From an uncultured Verrucomicrobiae bacterium (GTDB taxonomy: Bacteria > Verrucomicrobiota > Verrucomicrobiia > Limisphaerales > J093): DNA of 49,276 bases. Numbering within the stretch: position 1 is the first letter of the stretch; every line of letters begins with the position of its first letter. The notes under the pieces are model-generated. The model saw nothing but the letters and a program-made list of their open reading frames with translations, had not been told where the DNA came from and did not search any database. This document shows, piece by piece, positions 34,542 to 43,767 of the stretch. Location of the stretch: the NCBI GenBank assembly GCA_937946835.1, contig CALFAV010000024.1, positions 1 to 49,276 on the forward strand, given 5' to 3'. A program made the translations under genes and the position numbers.

Positions 34542-36389
34542 ATGAATCGCCTCCATCGTACCGCCCCTTGGGCCCTGCTGGTGGTTGCTGCCACCGCGGT
34601 CCTTGCCGCCACCCCACCAGCCCCCAAACTGCTGCCGCCGGACACCCTGGCCCTGCTGGCCGTGCCGGACTTTGTCCAATTGCGGGCCGCCCAGAAGGCC
34701 AGCCCGGTCGCCCAACTGTGGAACGACCCCGCGCTGCGGCCGTTTCGGGAGAAGCTCACCGCCAAGCTTCAAACCGAGGTGTTCGACAAGCTGGAGCGCG
34801 AGGCGGGAATCAAGCTGGCCGACTACGCCGCGCTGTTGCAGGGGCAGTTGACCCTGGCCGTGACGCGCAACGGCTGGCAGGGCACGACGAACCCGTTGCC
34901 GGGATTGGTGATCATCCTGGACACCGGCGACCAGGCCGAGCAGCTCAAGTCCCGGCTCGCGGAACTGCGCAAAAAAATCACCGACGCGGGACCGTCCCTG
35001 AAGGCCGAGCGCATCCGCGACGTGGAGTTCACCAGCCTCCCCCTGAGTGAGGAAAATGCCCCCGGGCCGCGGCTGAGTCTGACTTTTGGTCAGGTGGGGG
35101 CGGTGCTGGTGGCGGGGACCGTGACGCGCGATCTGGACCGCGTGGTGGCGGGTCTGCAGGGCGGGGGGTTGCCGACCCTGTCCGAAGAAGGCGTCTTCAG
35201 TGAAGACTACCAGCGGCTGTTCCGCGAGGCGTACGGCTATGGCTGGATTTACTTCAGCCCGCTGGCGGAGGTCCTCGGTACCCTCGCCCGGGGTGCCAGC
35301 GCGGGAGCGAGGGACAATTCCCCGGCACCTCAACCGGACAAGCTGCTCGAAGCGCTGGGGGTGAAAGGGCTGAAGTCGCTCGCCTTTGCGCTGCGCCAGG
35401 GCCCCGAGGGCGCCTACGTGGACCTGAACCTGAACGCGCCCCGGCTGGAGCGCAAGGGCCTGCTACGGTTGCTCGCCACCGACCCAAAGGATGCCAGCAT
35501 CCCGGGCTTCGTCCCGGCCGATGTTTCCGCGTTCTGGCGTTGGCGGCTGGATGGGCAGCGGTTTTGGGCCTCCCTGGAGGCCATGGTGGAGGAGATCTCC
35601 CCGGGCATGGCGGGCTTTTTCACCGCCCAACTGGACGCGGCGCTCAAGGAAAAGAACCCGGACCTCAGTTTCCAACGCAGCTTCCTGATGAACTTGGGCG
35701 ATGACCTGATCGTGTACCAGAAGCCCCCGCGCAGCCCGGCTCCGGCCGACCTGCTGGCCCAGCCGTCCCTGACCCTGATCGGCTCGCCAAATCCGGCACA
35801 ATTGCTGGGGGCGCTGCGTTCGGCGATCAGCCTGTTGCCCGGCCCACTGGCCACGATGGACATCAAGGAGCGGGAGTTTGTCGGGCAGCGCATTTACACG
35901 TTGACGATTCCGGACATGACCGGCGGCGGCCAGCCCACCTCGATCCACTTGGCGGCTAGTGGGGGGTACCTGGCGGTGTCGAGCGACACCGCCATCCTCG
36001 AGGAGTACCTGCGCCGCGCTGACTCGGGCGTCAAACCCCTGGCCGGGTTGCCCGGGCTGCGCGAGGCGGCGGACCGGGTGGGCGGCACCGCCAACGGCCT
36101 GTTTGGATTTCAAAACGACGCCGAGTCGCTGCGGGCCTTCTGGAACGCCCTGCGGGGAAACCAGAACCTGTTCGCAGACCTGCTGACCGGTCAGAATCCC
36201 GTACTCAAGGGGGCCCTCGGGGAAGAGGAGCAGTTTCAAAAAACCCTGTCTGAATGGCTGGACTTCTCGCTGCTACCGCCCTTTGAGCAGGTGGCCCGGT
36301 ATTTTTACATCAGCGTGTTTGCCGGTGAGGTCTCGAGTGCGGGCTACCGGCTGAGGTTCTTTACCCCCACCCCGCCGGCGCTGCGATAA
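34542..36389 (+). CDS. Large exported protein of unknown function
   Basis: A 615-aa protein with a signal peptide (MNRLHRTAPWALLVVAATAV, cleavage near LAA-TPP). The mature part starts LLPPDTLALLAVPDFVQLRA, which recalls DUF3352-like proteins, and continues as a mixed alpha/beta soluble domain without cysteines or TM segments. ATG 34542 is preferred over an upstream in-frame ATG at 34485 because the extension is Pro/Ser-rich. It follows the protease by 84 bases and might be a substrate or partner. Function unknown. Confidence 0.78.
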   Translation: MNRLHRTAPWALLVVAATAVLAATPPAPKLLPPDTLALLAVPDFVQLRAAQKASPVAQLWNDPALRPFREKLTAKLQTEVFDKLEREAGIKLADYAALLQGQLTLAVTRNGWQGTTNPLPGLVIILDTGDQAEQLKSRLAELRKKITDAGPSLKAERIRDVEFTSLPLSEENAPGPRLSLTFGQVGAVLVAGTVTRDLDRVVAGLQGGGLPTLSEEGVFSEDYQRLFREAYGYGWIYFSPLAEVLGTLARGASAGARDNSPAPQPDKLLEALGVKGLKSLAFALRQGPEGAYVDLNLNAPRLERKGLLRLLATDPKDASIPGFVPADVSAFWRWRLDGQRFWASLEAMVEEISPGMAGFFTAQLDAALKEKNPDLSFQRSFLMNLGDDLIVYQKPPRSPAPADLLAQPSLTLIGSPNPAQLLGALRSAISLLPGPLATMDIKEREFVGQRIYTLTIPDMTGGGQPTSIHLAASGGYLAVSSDTAILEEYLRRADSGVKPLAGLPGLREAADRVGGTANGLFGFQNDAESLRAFWNALRGNQNLFADLLTGQNPVLKGALGEEEQFQKTLSEWLDFSLLPPFEQVARYFYISVFAGEVSSAGYRLRFFTPTPPALR

Positions 36390-36489
36390 AAGCGGCGCAA
36401 GCGGCAGGGGCCCCCGCGCAGCGTTGCGGGCTGATGGGCCGGCCGGATCCAGCTCGCGCCGTCCAAGATGACGGAAAGCCGCGGAAGGT

Positions 36490-36529
36490 CTGTCACGGGA
36501 TTGTAACCTGGCGGAAGGAAATTCGTAAC
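36490..36529 (+). promoter_or_regulatory. Pho-box-like direct repeats upstream of pstS
   Basis: CTGTCAC (36490-36496), TTGTAAC (36501-36507) and TCGTAAC (36523-36529) lie in 11-bp register; the slot at 36512 is degenerate (cggaagg). PhoB-type boxes are 7-bp direct repeats of CTGTCAT with 4-bp spacers, so both unit length and period fit. The array ends about 97 bases before the pstS ATG. It is probably bound by PhoB when phosphate is scarce, though phoB/phoR are not in the window. Confidence 0.62.
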
Positions 36530-36625
36530 CCGCCGGCTGAAGTTTGGGGGTGCGGCCGTGCTCCGGTCTGCAGCGGGCGGGAGTTCCGCAAGCGGTTGCC
36601 GGCGGCCCGCAAACATCATCACGCT

Positions 36626-37504
36626 ATGCAAATGAAGTCCACGACAAGCTGGGTTCCCCGGAGATTCCTGGGCACGACACTGGTGGTCCTCGCCGCGGGC
36701 ACGTGTCCCGGCGCACACGCGGCCACCATCACGGTCAAAGGCTCCGACACCATGGTGATTCTGGCCCAGAAGTGGGCCGAGGTGTACATGAGTCAGCATC
36801 CGGACGTGAAAATCCAGGTCACCGGGGGCGGCACCGGGACCGGATTTGCCGCGTTGCAAAACCAGCAAACCGACCTGTGCAACGCCTCGCGGAAAATCCG
36901 CCCCAAGGAGGTCGAGACCTGCATCAGGGCGTTCGGCCGCCGGCCCACTGAATACCGCGTGGCGCTGGACGGCTTGTCGGTGTACGTGCATGCGGACAAT
37001 CCCATCGAGGAACTGAGCATGGAGCAACTGGAAGCCATCTTCACGGGCCGCATCACCAACTGGAAGGAGTTGGGCGGCCCGGATGCCCGCATCATCCTCT
37101 ACAGTCGGGAGAACAATTCCGGCACGTATGAGTTCTTCAAGGACCACGTGCTCCAGGGCAAGGACTTCGCCGCCCAGGCTCAGACCATGCCCGGGACCGC
37201 GGCGGTGCTCCAGGCGGTGTCGCGCGAACGGTACGGCATCGGTTACGGCGGCGCGGCCTATGGGGTGGGGGCCAAGCACCTCCGCATCCGGAAGGACGCG
37301 GGCGCTCCGGCCGTCGAACCCACCGAGGAAAACGTCATCAACGGCAGCTACCCGATTTCCCGCTACTTGTACATCTACGTGAACCCCGCCCTCGACAAAG
37401 GCCCGGTGGCTGAATATCTCCGCTGGATCCGCAGCGACGCGGGTCAGGCAGTGGTCAAACAGGTCGGCTATTATCCCCTGCCACCGGAGCTGCGGACCCG
37501 TTGA
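36626..37504 (+). CDS. pstS: Phosphate ABC transporter, substrate-binding protein PstS
   Basis: A 292-aa periplasmic phosphate-binding protein. The signal peptide is basic then hydrophobic (RRFLGTTLVVLAAGTCPGAHA). The mature protein starts ITVKGSDTMVILAQKWAEVY, and the phosphate-contact motifs GGGTGTGFAALQNQQTDLCN and RENNSGTYEFF are clear, so it is of the PstS/SphX type. ATG 36626 is chosen, with a second ATG two codons later. It is first in a phosphate operon and preceded by Pho-box-like repeats; a hairpin separates it from pstC. Confidence 0.95.
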   Translation: MQMKSTTSWVPRRFLGTTLVVLAAGTCPGAHAATITVKGSDTMVILAQKWAEVYMSQHPDVKIQVTGGGTGTGFAALQNQQTDLCNASRKIRPKEVETCIRAFGRRPTEYRVALDGLSVYVHADNPIEELSMEQLEAIFTGRITNWKELGGPDARIILYSRENNSGTYEFFKDHVLQGKDFAAQAQTMPGTAAVLQAVSRERYGIGYGGAAYGVGAKHLRIRKDAGAPAVEPTEENVINGSYPISRYLYIYVNPALDKGPVAEYLRWIRSDAGQAVVKQVGYYPLPPELRTR

Positions 37505-37575
37505 TTTGGGTTGCACATGGGCATCAAGCAGGTTCTATTTTTATCCGATCCGCAGTTCCTCCTGCGATCAAACCC

Positions 37576-37622
37576 GAACGGGCGGGCGGCCGCCGGCTGC
37601 GCCACGGTTGTCCCGCCCGTTC
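37576..37622 (+). promoter_or_regulatory. Intercistronic hairpin between pstS and pstC
   Basis: An 11-bp perfect inverted repeat, GAACGGGCGGG (37576-37586) with CCCGCCCGTTC (37612-37622), encloses 25 bases that are themselves GC-rich. It starts 71 bases after the pstS stop and ends 35 bases before the pstC GTG. It lacks a T-run, so it should act as a partial attenuator or protect the pstS end of the mRNA, which would give the usual excess of binding protein over permease. Confidence 0.5.
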
Positions 37623-37657
37623 CCGTTGCCGATCGTTCCGACGCCCGGTAACCCCGG

Positions 37658-38863
37658 GTGAACGCCGCCCCGCCCATGCCCCCGCCCGCCCACGGCACGC
37701 CCCGTGTCCCGGATTGGACCAGCCTGGCCCGTGGCCGGCGGGTTCGGCCGCTGGAATGGTTGGCGGAACGGGTTCTCATGGCGCTGGCCTTCACCGCCCT
37801 CGTGGTCATCTGCCTGATCTTCCTCTTTGTCGGCCGCGAAGCCTGGCCCATTTTTGCCGGCCGGGTGGACAGTTCGCTGGCCCGGGAGCTCCAGGACGTA
37901 ATCCCACCCGAAGACCTCGACAAGACCCCGCCCGAGCGCCTGCGGCTGTACCTGGGGCTGACCCGTGAGCAGTTTGCGGCGATGGACCGGGACACGCTGC
38001 GTGAGCTGATGGAGGTGCGCATCGAGGCCCGTGAACAGATTCCCGATGACAAGGATGCCCTGCTCAACACGGTGCGCTGGCGCTACCTGATCGGCCCCCA
38101 TCAATGGACCGGTTACGACCGGCCCGTGTACATCTGGCAGCCGGTTTCGGCCATCCACAAATACAACCTGGTGCCGCTGGTGGTGGGAAGCCTCAAGGCC
38201 ACGTTGGTGGCGCTGGCCTTTGCCGTGCCGCTGGCGCTGGCGGCGGCGATTTACGTCTCCCAACTGGCCAATCCGCGGGCACGCGAGTGGCTCAAGCCCG
38301 GCATCGAACTGCTGGCCGGGATTCCCTCGGTGGTGCTGGGTTTCTTTGCGTTGATCGTCCTGGCCACGTTGATGCAGCGGCTCTTCGGCTATCCCTCACG
38401 GCTGAACGCGCTGGTGGCCGGCGTTGCGCTCGGTCTGGCGGTCATCCCGGTGGTGTTCTCCGTGGCCGAGGATGCTCTGACCAGCGTGCCCCGCAGCTAC
38501 GCGGAGGCGGCCCTGGCCCTGGGGTCCACCCGCTGGCAGGCCGCCTGGCAAATTGTGTTGCCCGCCGCGCTGCCGGGGGTCTTTGCGGCCGTGGTGCTGG
38601 GCTTCGGCCGGGCCATCGGCGAGACGATGATCGTGCTCATGGCCAGTGGCAACGCGAGCATCTTGTCGTGGAATCCGCTGGACTCGGTGCGCACCCTCAC
38701 CGCCACGATCGCGGCCGAGCTGGCCGAAACGGTGGTGGGGGGCCACCATTACCGGATGCTGTTTGTCATCGGCGTGTTGCTCTTCGCCGTGACCTTTCTG
38801 TCCAACCTGGCCGGTGAGTGGTTCATCCACCGCCTCAGAGCCCGCCTGGAGGGCCAGCGATGA
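37658..38863 (+). CDS. pstC: Phosphate ABC transporter permease PstC
   Basis: A 401-aa inner-membrane permease. TM1 lies at about 39-60 (LMALAFTALVVICLIFLFVG); the remaining helices start near residue 170 (LVVGSLKATLVALAFAVPLA). The ABC-coupling EAA loop is AALALGSTRWQAAWQIVLP. Between TM1 and TM2 is a ~105-residue extracytoplasmic segment, acidic/Arg-rich (LARELQDVIPPEDLDKTPPE), much longer than in E. coli PstC (319 aa). GTG 37658 starts it; ATG 37676 is an alternative. The stop overlaps the pstA ATG by four bases. Confidence 0.94.
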   Translation: MNAAPPMPPPAHGTPRVPDWTSLARGRRVRPLEWLAERVLMALAFTALVVICLIFLFVGREAWPIFAGRVDSSLARELQDVIPPEDLDKTPPERLRLYLGLTREQFAAMDRDTLRELMEVRIEAREQIPDDKDALLNTVRWRYLIGPHQWTGYDRPVYIWQPVSAIHKYNLVPLVVGSLKATLVALAFAVPLALAAAIYVSQLANPRAREWLKPGIELLAGIPSVVLGFFALIVLATLMQRLFGYPSRLNALVAGVALGLAVIPVVFSVAEDALTSVPRSYAEAALALGSTRWQAAWQIVLPAALPGVFAAVVLGFGRAIGETMIVLMASGNASILSWNPLDSVRTLTATIAAELAETVVGGHHYRMLFVIGVLLFAVTFLSNLAGEWFIHRLRARLEGQR

Positions 38864-39822
38864 ACCCCGCCCCAACCGCCCGCTTGCGCGGTGAGTTGAC
38901 CACCCGCCACCGGGAGCCGGTGTCTTTTTTCTGCACCGGCCTGACCGGCCTGGCCACGCTTCTGATCCTGGCCATGCTGGGGTTGATCCTGGCCAACATC
39001 GCCTGGCACGGCGCCGGCTCGCTCTCGCCCCGGTTCATCTTTGGCAGCGCGGACCGGGACATGTTCGATCCGGCGAAAGCCGCGGTGGGGCCGATGGTCT
39101 TTGGCACGGCCGCGCGGGTGATCCTGATGACGTTGTTCGTGATCCCCATCGGGGTGTCCACGGCGATTTACCTGACCGAGTACGCGCGCGGCACCTCCTG
39201 GTGGACGCGGGGGTTGCGCAGTGCCGTAAACAACCTGGCCGGGGTGCCTTCGATTGTCTTTGGGCTGTTCGGTCTGGGATTTTTCGTGAGCGCCGTGGGA
39301 GGCAGCCTGGATGCGTTGATCTATCCGGGCAATCCCAAGCCGGTTTGGGGCAAGCCGGCTCTGATCTGGGCCTCGTTGACTCTGGCGGTGATGACACTGC
39401 CGGTGGTCATCGTGGCCACGGAAGAAGCCCTGCGCGCCATCCCCGTGGGTTTACGGGAGGCCAGCTTGGCGCTGGGGGCCACCAAATGGCAGACCGTGGT
39501 GCGGGTCGTGCTGCCCCAGGCGCTGCCCGGCATCCTCACCGGGGGCATTCTGGCGGTCAGCCGCGCCGCAGGCGAGGTGGCCCCCATCCTGTTCACCGGC
39601 GTGGCCTACTACATGGCCAGCCTGCCCCGCTCGCTGACCGACCAATTCATGGACCTGGCCTACCACGTGTTCGTGCTTTCCACCCAGGCGCCGGACGTGG
39701 ATAAAAGCCGCCCGATCCTGTACGGAACGGTGGTGGTGCTCCTGTTGCTGACCTTCGCGCTGAACGTGGTGGCCATTCTGATCCGGGCCCGCGTGCGCCG
39801 GCGCCTGCGTCAGTTGGGTTGA
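38860..39822 (+). CDS. pstA: Phosphate ABC transporter permease PstA
   Basis: A 320-aa permease with six TM helices that pairs with PstC. The coupling loop is EASLALGATKWQTVVRVVLP and the PstA-typical SRAAGEVAPILFTG motif follows. Length is slightly above the E. coli protein. The ATG overlaps the pstC stop (ATGA), giving translational coupling; pstB begins 18 bases after its stop. Confidence 0.95.
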   Translation: MNPAPTARLRGELTTRHREPVSFFCTGLTGLATLLILAMLGLILANIAWHGAGSLSPRFIFGSADRDMFDPAKAAVGPMVFGTAARVILMTLFVIPIGVSTAIYLTEYARGTSWWTRGLRSAVNNLAGVPSIVFGLFGLGFFVSAVGGSLDALIYPGNPKPVWGKPALIWASLTLAVMTLPVVIVATEEALRAIPVGLREASLALGATKWQTVVRVVLPQALPGILTGGILAVSRAAGEVAPILFTGVAYYMASLPRSLTDQFMDLAYHVFVLSTQAPDVDKSRPILYGTVVVLLLLTFALNVVAILIRARVRRRLRQLG

Positions 39823-39840
39823 CCCTGTCTCGATCATTTC

Positions 39841-40662
39841 ATGGCCTCGCTCTCCCCCACCGTTCGCCTCCAGCCACCCGCCCCGACGGATGTGGTGACG
39901 GTCGCCCACCCGGAACTGATCACCCTCGATCGGCTCTCGTTGTGGTACGGTGCGGCACAGGCGCTCAAGGACATTTCCTTCGGCATCCGGGAGCGTCTGG
40001 TCACGGCGTTTATCGGACCGTCCGGCTGCGGCAAGTCCACGCTTTTGCGCTGCCTCAACCGCATGAATGAACTCATAGAGGGGGTGCGCCTGAGCGGCAC
40101 GGTGCGCATCGCCGGGCAGGACATTTACGCCCCCGGGGTGGATGTCATCGAGCTGCGGCGGCGGGTGGGCATGGTCTTCCAGCGCTCAAACCCCTTTCCC
40201 AAGTCCGTTTACGAGAACATCGCCTACGCCCTGCGGCTCCAGGGGGTGCGCCGGCGTCGTGAGCTGGATGAAGTCGTCGAGAAAAGCCTCCGCGCCGCCG
40301 CGCTCTGGGACGAGGTCAAGGACCGCCTGCACGCCAGCGCGCTGGGGCTGTCCGGCGGCCAACAGCAGCGGCTGTGCATCGCCCGCGCCATCGCCGTCCA
40401 ACCGGACATCCTGCTCATGGACGAACCGGCCTCGGCCCTGGACCCGATCGCCACGGCCAAGATCGAAGATCTCATCCTGGACTTGAAGCGCGACTACACC
40501 ATCGTCATCGTAACCCACAACATGCAGCAGGCCGCGCGCATCTCGGACTACACCGCCTTTTTCTACCTGGGCGAGTTGATCGAGTACGACACCACCGCGC
40601 GCCTCTTCACCAACCCGGCCCGCAAACAAACCGAGGATTACGTCACCGGCCGCTTCGGCTGA
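39841..40662 (+). CDS. pstB: Phosphate ABC transporter ATP-binding protein PstB
   Basis: A 273-aa ATPase that powers phosphate uptake. Walker A is GPSGCGKST, the Q-loop [14 protein letters not shown] is PstB-specific, the signature is LSGGQQQRL, Walker B is [13 protein letters not shown] and the switch His is in VTHNMQQA. A ~25-residue leader precedes the domain. Length is normal for PstB (about 255-275 aa). It lies between pstA and phoU in the usual order. Confidence 0.97.
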   Translation: MASLSPTVRLQPPAPTDVVTVAHPELITLDRLSLWYGAAQALKDISFGIRERLVTAFIGPSGCGKSTLLRCLNRMNELIEGVRLSGTVRIAGQDIYAPGVDVIELRRRVGMVFQRSNPFPKSVYENIAYALRLQGVRRRRELDEVVEKSLRAAALWDEVKDRLHASALGLSGGQQQRLCIARAIAVQPDILLMDEPASALDPIATAKIEDLILDLKRDYTIVIVTHNMQQAARISDYTAFFYLGELIEYDTTARLFTNPARKQTEDYVTGRFG

Positions 40663-40703
40663 GCCGCCCCGAGTCCCGCCCGGCCTTTCCACCCCCGCCT
40701 TCC

Positions 40704-41393
40704 ATGTCCGTTTATTTCGATCAAAGTCTCGAGACGCTCAAGCAGCAGCTCATCGCCATGATGAGCAAGGCCGCCCGCGCGGTGGAGCGGGCGATGAAGG
40801 CCCTGGTCGAGCGCGACGACGACCTGGCCCGCCAGGTCATTGCCGAGGACGCCGAGTTGGACGAGCTGGAGGTGGCCATTGACGAACTGGGTGTAAACCT
40901 CCTCAGCAAGGCGCCCCTGGCCAGCGACCTGCGCCTGATCACCGTGGCCATGAAGTTCTCGCAAAACCTCGAGCGCGTCGGCGACGAGGCCACCACCATC
41001 GCCCGGCGGGCCATCGAACTGGGCCGCGAGCCCCAGCTCAAGCCGTACGTGGACCTCCCCCGCATGGCACGCCTGGCCCTGGATATGTTGCACGAAGCCC
41101 TGGATGCCTTTATCCGCCGCGATACCGCCCGGGCCCGCGAGATCGTCCTCCGGGACAAGGAAGTGGACGCCCTCAACAAGCAGCTTCACCGCGAGCTGGC
41201 CAGTTTCATGATCGAAAAGCCGGCCACCATCACCCGCTGCTTGAACCTGATGGTCATCTCGAAGGCCCTCGAACGCATCGCGGACCACGCCTCGAACCTG
41301 GCCGAGGAGGTGATTTACCTCTACGAAGGCCGCGACGTGCGCCACCAGATCAAGAAGCAGGCCACCCCCCCGCCGCCGGCCCCCGCCGACTGA
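40704..41393 (+). CDS. phoU: Phosphate transport system regulator PhoU
   Basis: A 229-aa all-helical protein with two three-helix repeats. Metal-binding motifs are E/D-x-x-x-D type: FSQNLERVGDEATTIAR in the first repeat and ISKALERIADHASNLAEEV in the second. It couples Pst transporter state to the PhoR/PhoB system and represses uptake when phosphate is plentiful. ATG 40704 follows the pstB stop by 41 bases. It ends the operon; phoB and phoR must lie elsewhere. Confidence 0.95.
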   Translation: MSVYFDQSLETLKQQLIAMMSKAARAVERAMKALVERDDDLARQVIAEDAELDELEVAIDELGVNLLSKAPLASDLRLITVAMKFSQNLERVGDEATTIARRAIELGREPQLKPYVDLPRMARLALDMLHEALDAFIRRDTARAREIVLRDKEVDALNKQLHRELASFMIEKPATITRCLNLMVISKALERIADHASNLAEEVIYLYEGRDVRHQIKKQATPPPPAPAD

Positions 41394-41437
41394 GCGGGTT
41401 GCCCCGCACCCCCGGGGCGCTACCCTCCAAAGCGAAC

Positions 41438-42058
41438 ATGAAACGCGGTGTCTTCGGTCTCTGGCTCCTGCTTTCCGCCTGGATGCTCCGGGCCGGCGAC
41501 TCCGCCCCTGCCCCCATGCCTGAATCGTCTCCCGCTCCCGCCCGAACCGAACACGCCACCCTGGGCGGCGGTTGCTTTTGGTGCCTTGAGGCCGTGTTTG
41601 AACTGGTGGACGGCGTGCTCGACGTCGTCAGCGGTTACGCCGGCGGCCACGTCGAGAACCCCACTTACAAACAGGTCTGCACCGGCCAGACCGGCCATGC
41701 GGAAGTGGTCCGGATCACCTACGACCCGGCCCGGGTCAGCTACGAGCGGCTGTTGGAAATCTTCTGGCAGTGCCACGACCCCACCAGCCTCAACCGCCAG
41801 GGCAACGACGTCGGCCCGCAGTACCGCTCGATCATCCTTTACCACAACGAGGCTCAAAAGGCCGCGGCTGAAAACTCCCGCGCCGCGGCGGCCCGGCACT
41901 TCTCCCGGCCGATTGTGACGGAGATCGTCCCGCTGACCCGGTTTTACCCGGCCGAGGCCTATCACCAGGATTACTTCCGCCGCAACCCCGACCAGGCCTA
42001 CTGCCAGGCGGTCATCGCCCCCAAGGTGCGGAAGTTCAAAAAGGAATGGGGCCGGTAG
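41438..42058 (+). CDS. msrA: Peptide-methionine (S)-S-oxide reductase MsrA, exported form
   Basis: A 206-aa enzyme that reduces methionine-S-sulfoxide in proteins. The active site is GGGCFWCLEAVF with catalytic Cys46; the family motifs VSGYAGGHVENPTYKQVC, GHAEVV and QGNDVGPQYRS are all present. A signal peptide (GVFGLWLLLSAWMLRAG) and Pro-rich linker place it in the periplasm, where it would repair envelope proteins. A resolving Cys candidate is in QAYCQAV near the C-terminus. It starts 44 bases after phoU and may share its transcript. Confidence 0.95.
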   Translation: MKRGVFGLWLLLSAWMLRAGDSAPAPMPESSPAPARTEHATLGGGCFWCLEAVFELVDGVLDVVSGYAGGHVENPTYKQVCTGQTGHAEVVRITYDPARVSYERLLEIFWQCHDPTSLNRQGNDVGPQYRSIILYHNEAQKAAAENSRAAAARHFSRPIVTEIVPLTRFYPAEAYHQDYFRRNPDQAYCQAVIAPKVRKFKKEWGR

Positions 42059-42107
42059 CTCTGGCGCCGCCGTCAGGGGGGCTGACCTGGGCGCGGTCAA
42101 AGTTGCC

Positions 42108-43535
42108 TCAAGGAGCGGAGCTTTCCGGTGGGAGCCGGCGCAGCCCCAGCCCGCACGTCCCGAAATCCCGCCGCGGCGGGTGATGACCCGAGGTGGAAAA
42201 CACCGTATCCGCCGGCCGTTCCGGGGCCCGGTCGAAGACGTACCCGCACCCCGGCTCCAACACCAGGCGCAGTGCGTAGGCATGGACGGGCACCACCGCC
42301 TGCAGGCGGACCCGATAGCCGTGCTCCGGCGCTTCCAGAGCCGCCAGCGGCAGTTCCCAATAAATCTCCAACGTGCCCGGCGGCGGCCGCGGCTTGGGCC
42401 AGAGCAATTCGAACGTCCCCCGGCCCACCGGGCGGGTGTCGAAGACTTCCCCCGCCAGTTCCACCCCCAGGAGCGTGGCTTCCGGATAGGCCAACGCCAG
42501 CACCCAGGTCGGCCGGTTCTCCGACCAGCGGGCAAACTCCAGGCGCGACCGCACGGTAATCACCGCGTTGGTCCCCAGGACCCATTCATCGCGTTGGCGC
42601 ACCTCCGGACCGCCCGCCCGGTCCCGCGCGGCCTGCAGTTCCGCGCGGGTCACCGCGCCCACCGGCGGCAGCAGCAGGGCGGTGATCCCCCCAAAAGCCC
42701 CGAGCAGCGCCGCCCGCCCGCGCGCCTGCGGGCGTGGAACAGGGACGCCGAACAACGCGGCGCGCAGTTGGTCCCGCCAGCGCCGCCCCGCCGTTTGGGG
42801 CGGATTCCAGGAGCCGAGCAGCACGAACACCGGGACCAGCAGACCCGCCCCAATCAAGGGGTGAAAGAGTCCCGGGGATTGCGCCGCGCCCTCCCACAAT
42901 CCCGCTCCCAGCAGATTTGCCGCCGCGTGACTGAGCGCGCACAGCCAGTAATTGCCGCTCTTGAGGTACACCACCCCGTTCAACACCCCCATCAGGAACA
43001 TCTCGGGAAACCGCACAAAGCTGCCGTGGAGCAGGCCGAACCACAAAGCCGCGGCCACCACCGCCGTGCCCGGGCGCCAGACCGTGCTCAAGGCCCGCTG
43101 CAACACCGGCCGGAAAAACAGCTCCTCGGCCAGGGCCGCCGGCACGGTCAGCGCCAGCACCCACACCTCGCCGGGAGGGTGCCGGGGCAACGGCAGGTTC
43201 AAGCCCTGCCGCACGGTCACGCCCGTGATCACCACCATCCCCGCGCCCAGCGCGCCCAGCAACGCGGCGCGCGCCATGTCGGCGCCCCCGGGCATCGCGA
43301 ACGCCCACCACCGGGCGCCGCCGCTCCACCATCGCTCCAGCAACAGCACCGCGGCGGCCGGGGCGGCGAAAAACAACAACTCCGACAACACAAACCCCGG
43401 CCCAAACCGCCACGTCTGCAGCAGCGCGCCCACCGTCCAGCCCCCCAGCACGCACCAGACAAACGCCCCCAGGGCCCACCAAACCAGAGGTCCGGGCGGC
43501 GGCGAGGTCCCGGGGTCATGACCGGAGTCTTGCAT
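42108..43535 (-). CDS. CPBP family intramembrane metalloprotease with extra C-terminal beta domain
   Basis: A 475-aa membrane protein of the CPBP (CaaX protease/bacteriocin-processing) family. Eight or so TM helices span residues 15-300. The conserved motifs are present: AEELFFRPVL (EExxxR-like), WFGLLHGSF (FxxxH-like) and SHAAANLL (HxxxN/B). Residues about 315-475 form an unusual soluble beta-rich tail (QRDEWVLGTNAVITVRSRLE, TFELLWPKPRP) with no family I recognise. GTG 43544 is an alternative start. It is convergent with msrA. Substrate unknown. Confidence 0.87.
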   Translation of the reverse strand: MQDSGHDPGTSPPPGPLVWWALGAFVWCVLGGWTVGALLQTWRFGPGFVLSELLFFAAPAAAVLLLERWWSGGARWWAFAMPGGADMARAALLGALGAGMVVITGVTVRQGLNLPLPRHPPGEVWVLALTVPAALAEELFFRPVLQRALSTVWRPGTAVVAAALWFGLLHGSFVRFPEMFLMGVLNGVVYLKSGNYWLCALSHAAANLLGAGLWEGAAQSPGLFHPLIGAGLLVPVFVLLGSWNPPQTAGRRWRDQLRAALFGVPVPRPQARGRAALLGAFGGITALLLPPVGAVTRAELQAARDRAGGPEVRQRDEWVLGTNAVITVRSRLEFARWSENRPTWVLALAYPEATLLGVELAGEVFDTRPVGRGTFELLWPKPRPPPGTLEIYWELPLAALEAPEHGYRVRLQAVVPVHAYALRLVLEPGCGYVFDRAPERPADTVFSTSGHHPPRRDFGTCGLGLRRLPPESSAP

Positions 43536-43767
43536 GGCACCCACAGCTTTTCGCGTCCCACCGCGTCCGGCAAGCAGGGAGCCGAAGCCGAACGGTCGGC
43601 GGAGGGCTTGGGCGCAGTAGGTGCCGGACGGCCGCGGATCCGGGCCGGGCTTGACTTGGTCGGGAGGCCGTCAAGGCTGGGGTGTCACGGCGCTGAAGCC
43701 GGGGAGCCGACTCGAAGCGGTGCTCGGATTGAACGGCCCGCCGGCGGCCCGCGTCACCTTCTTCCGC

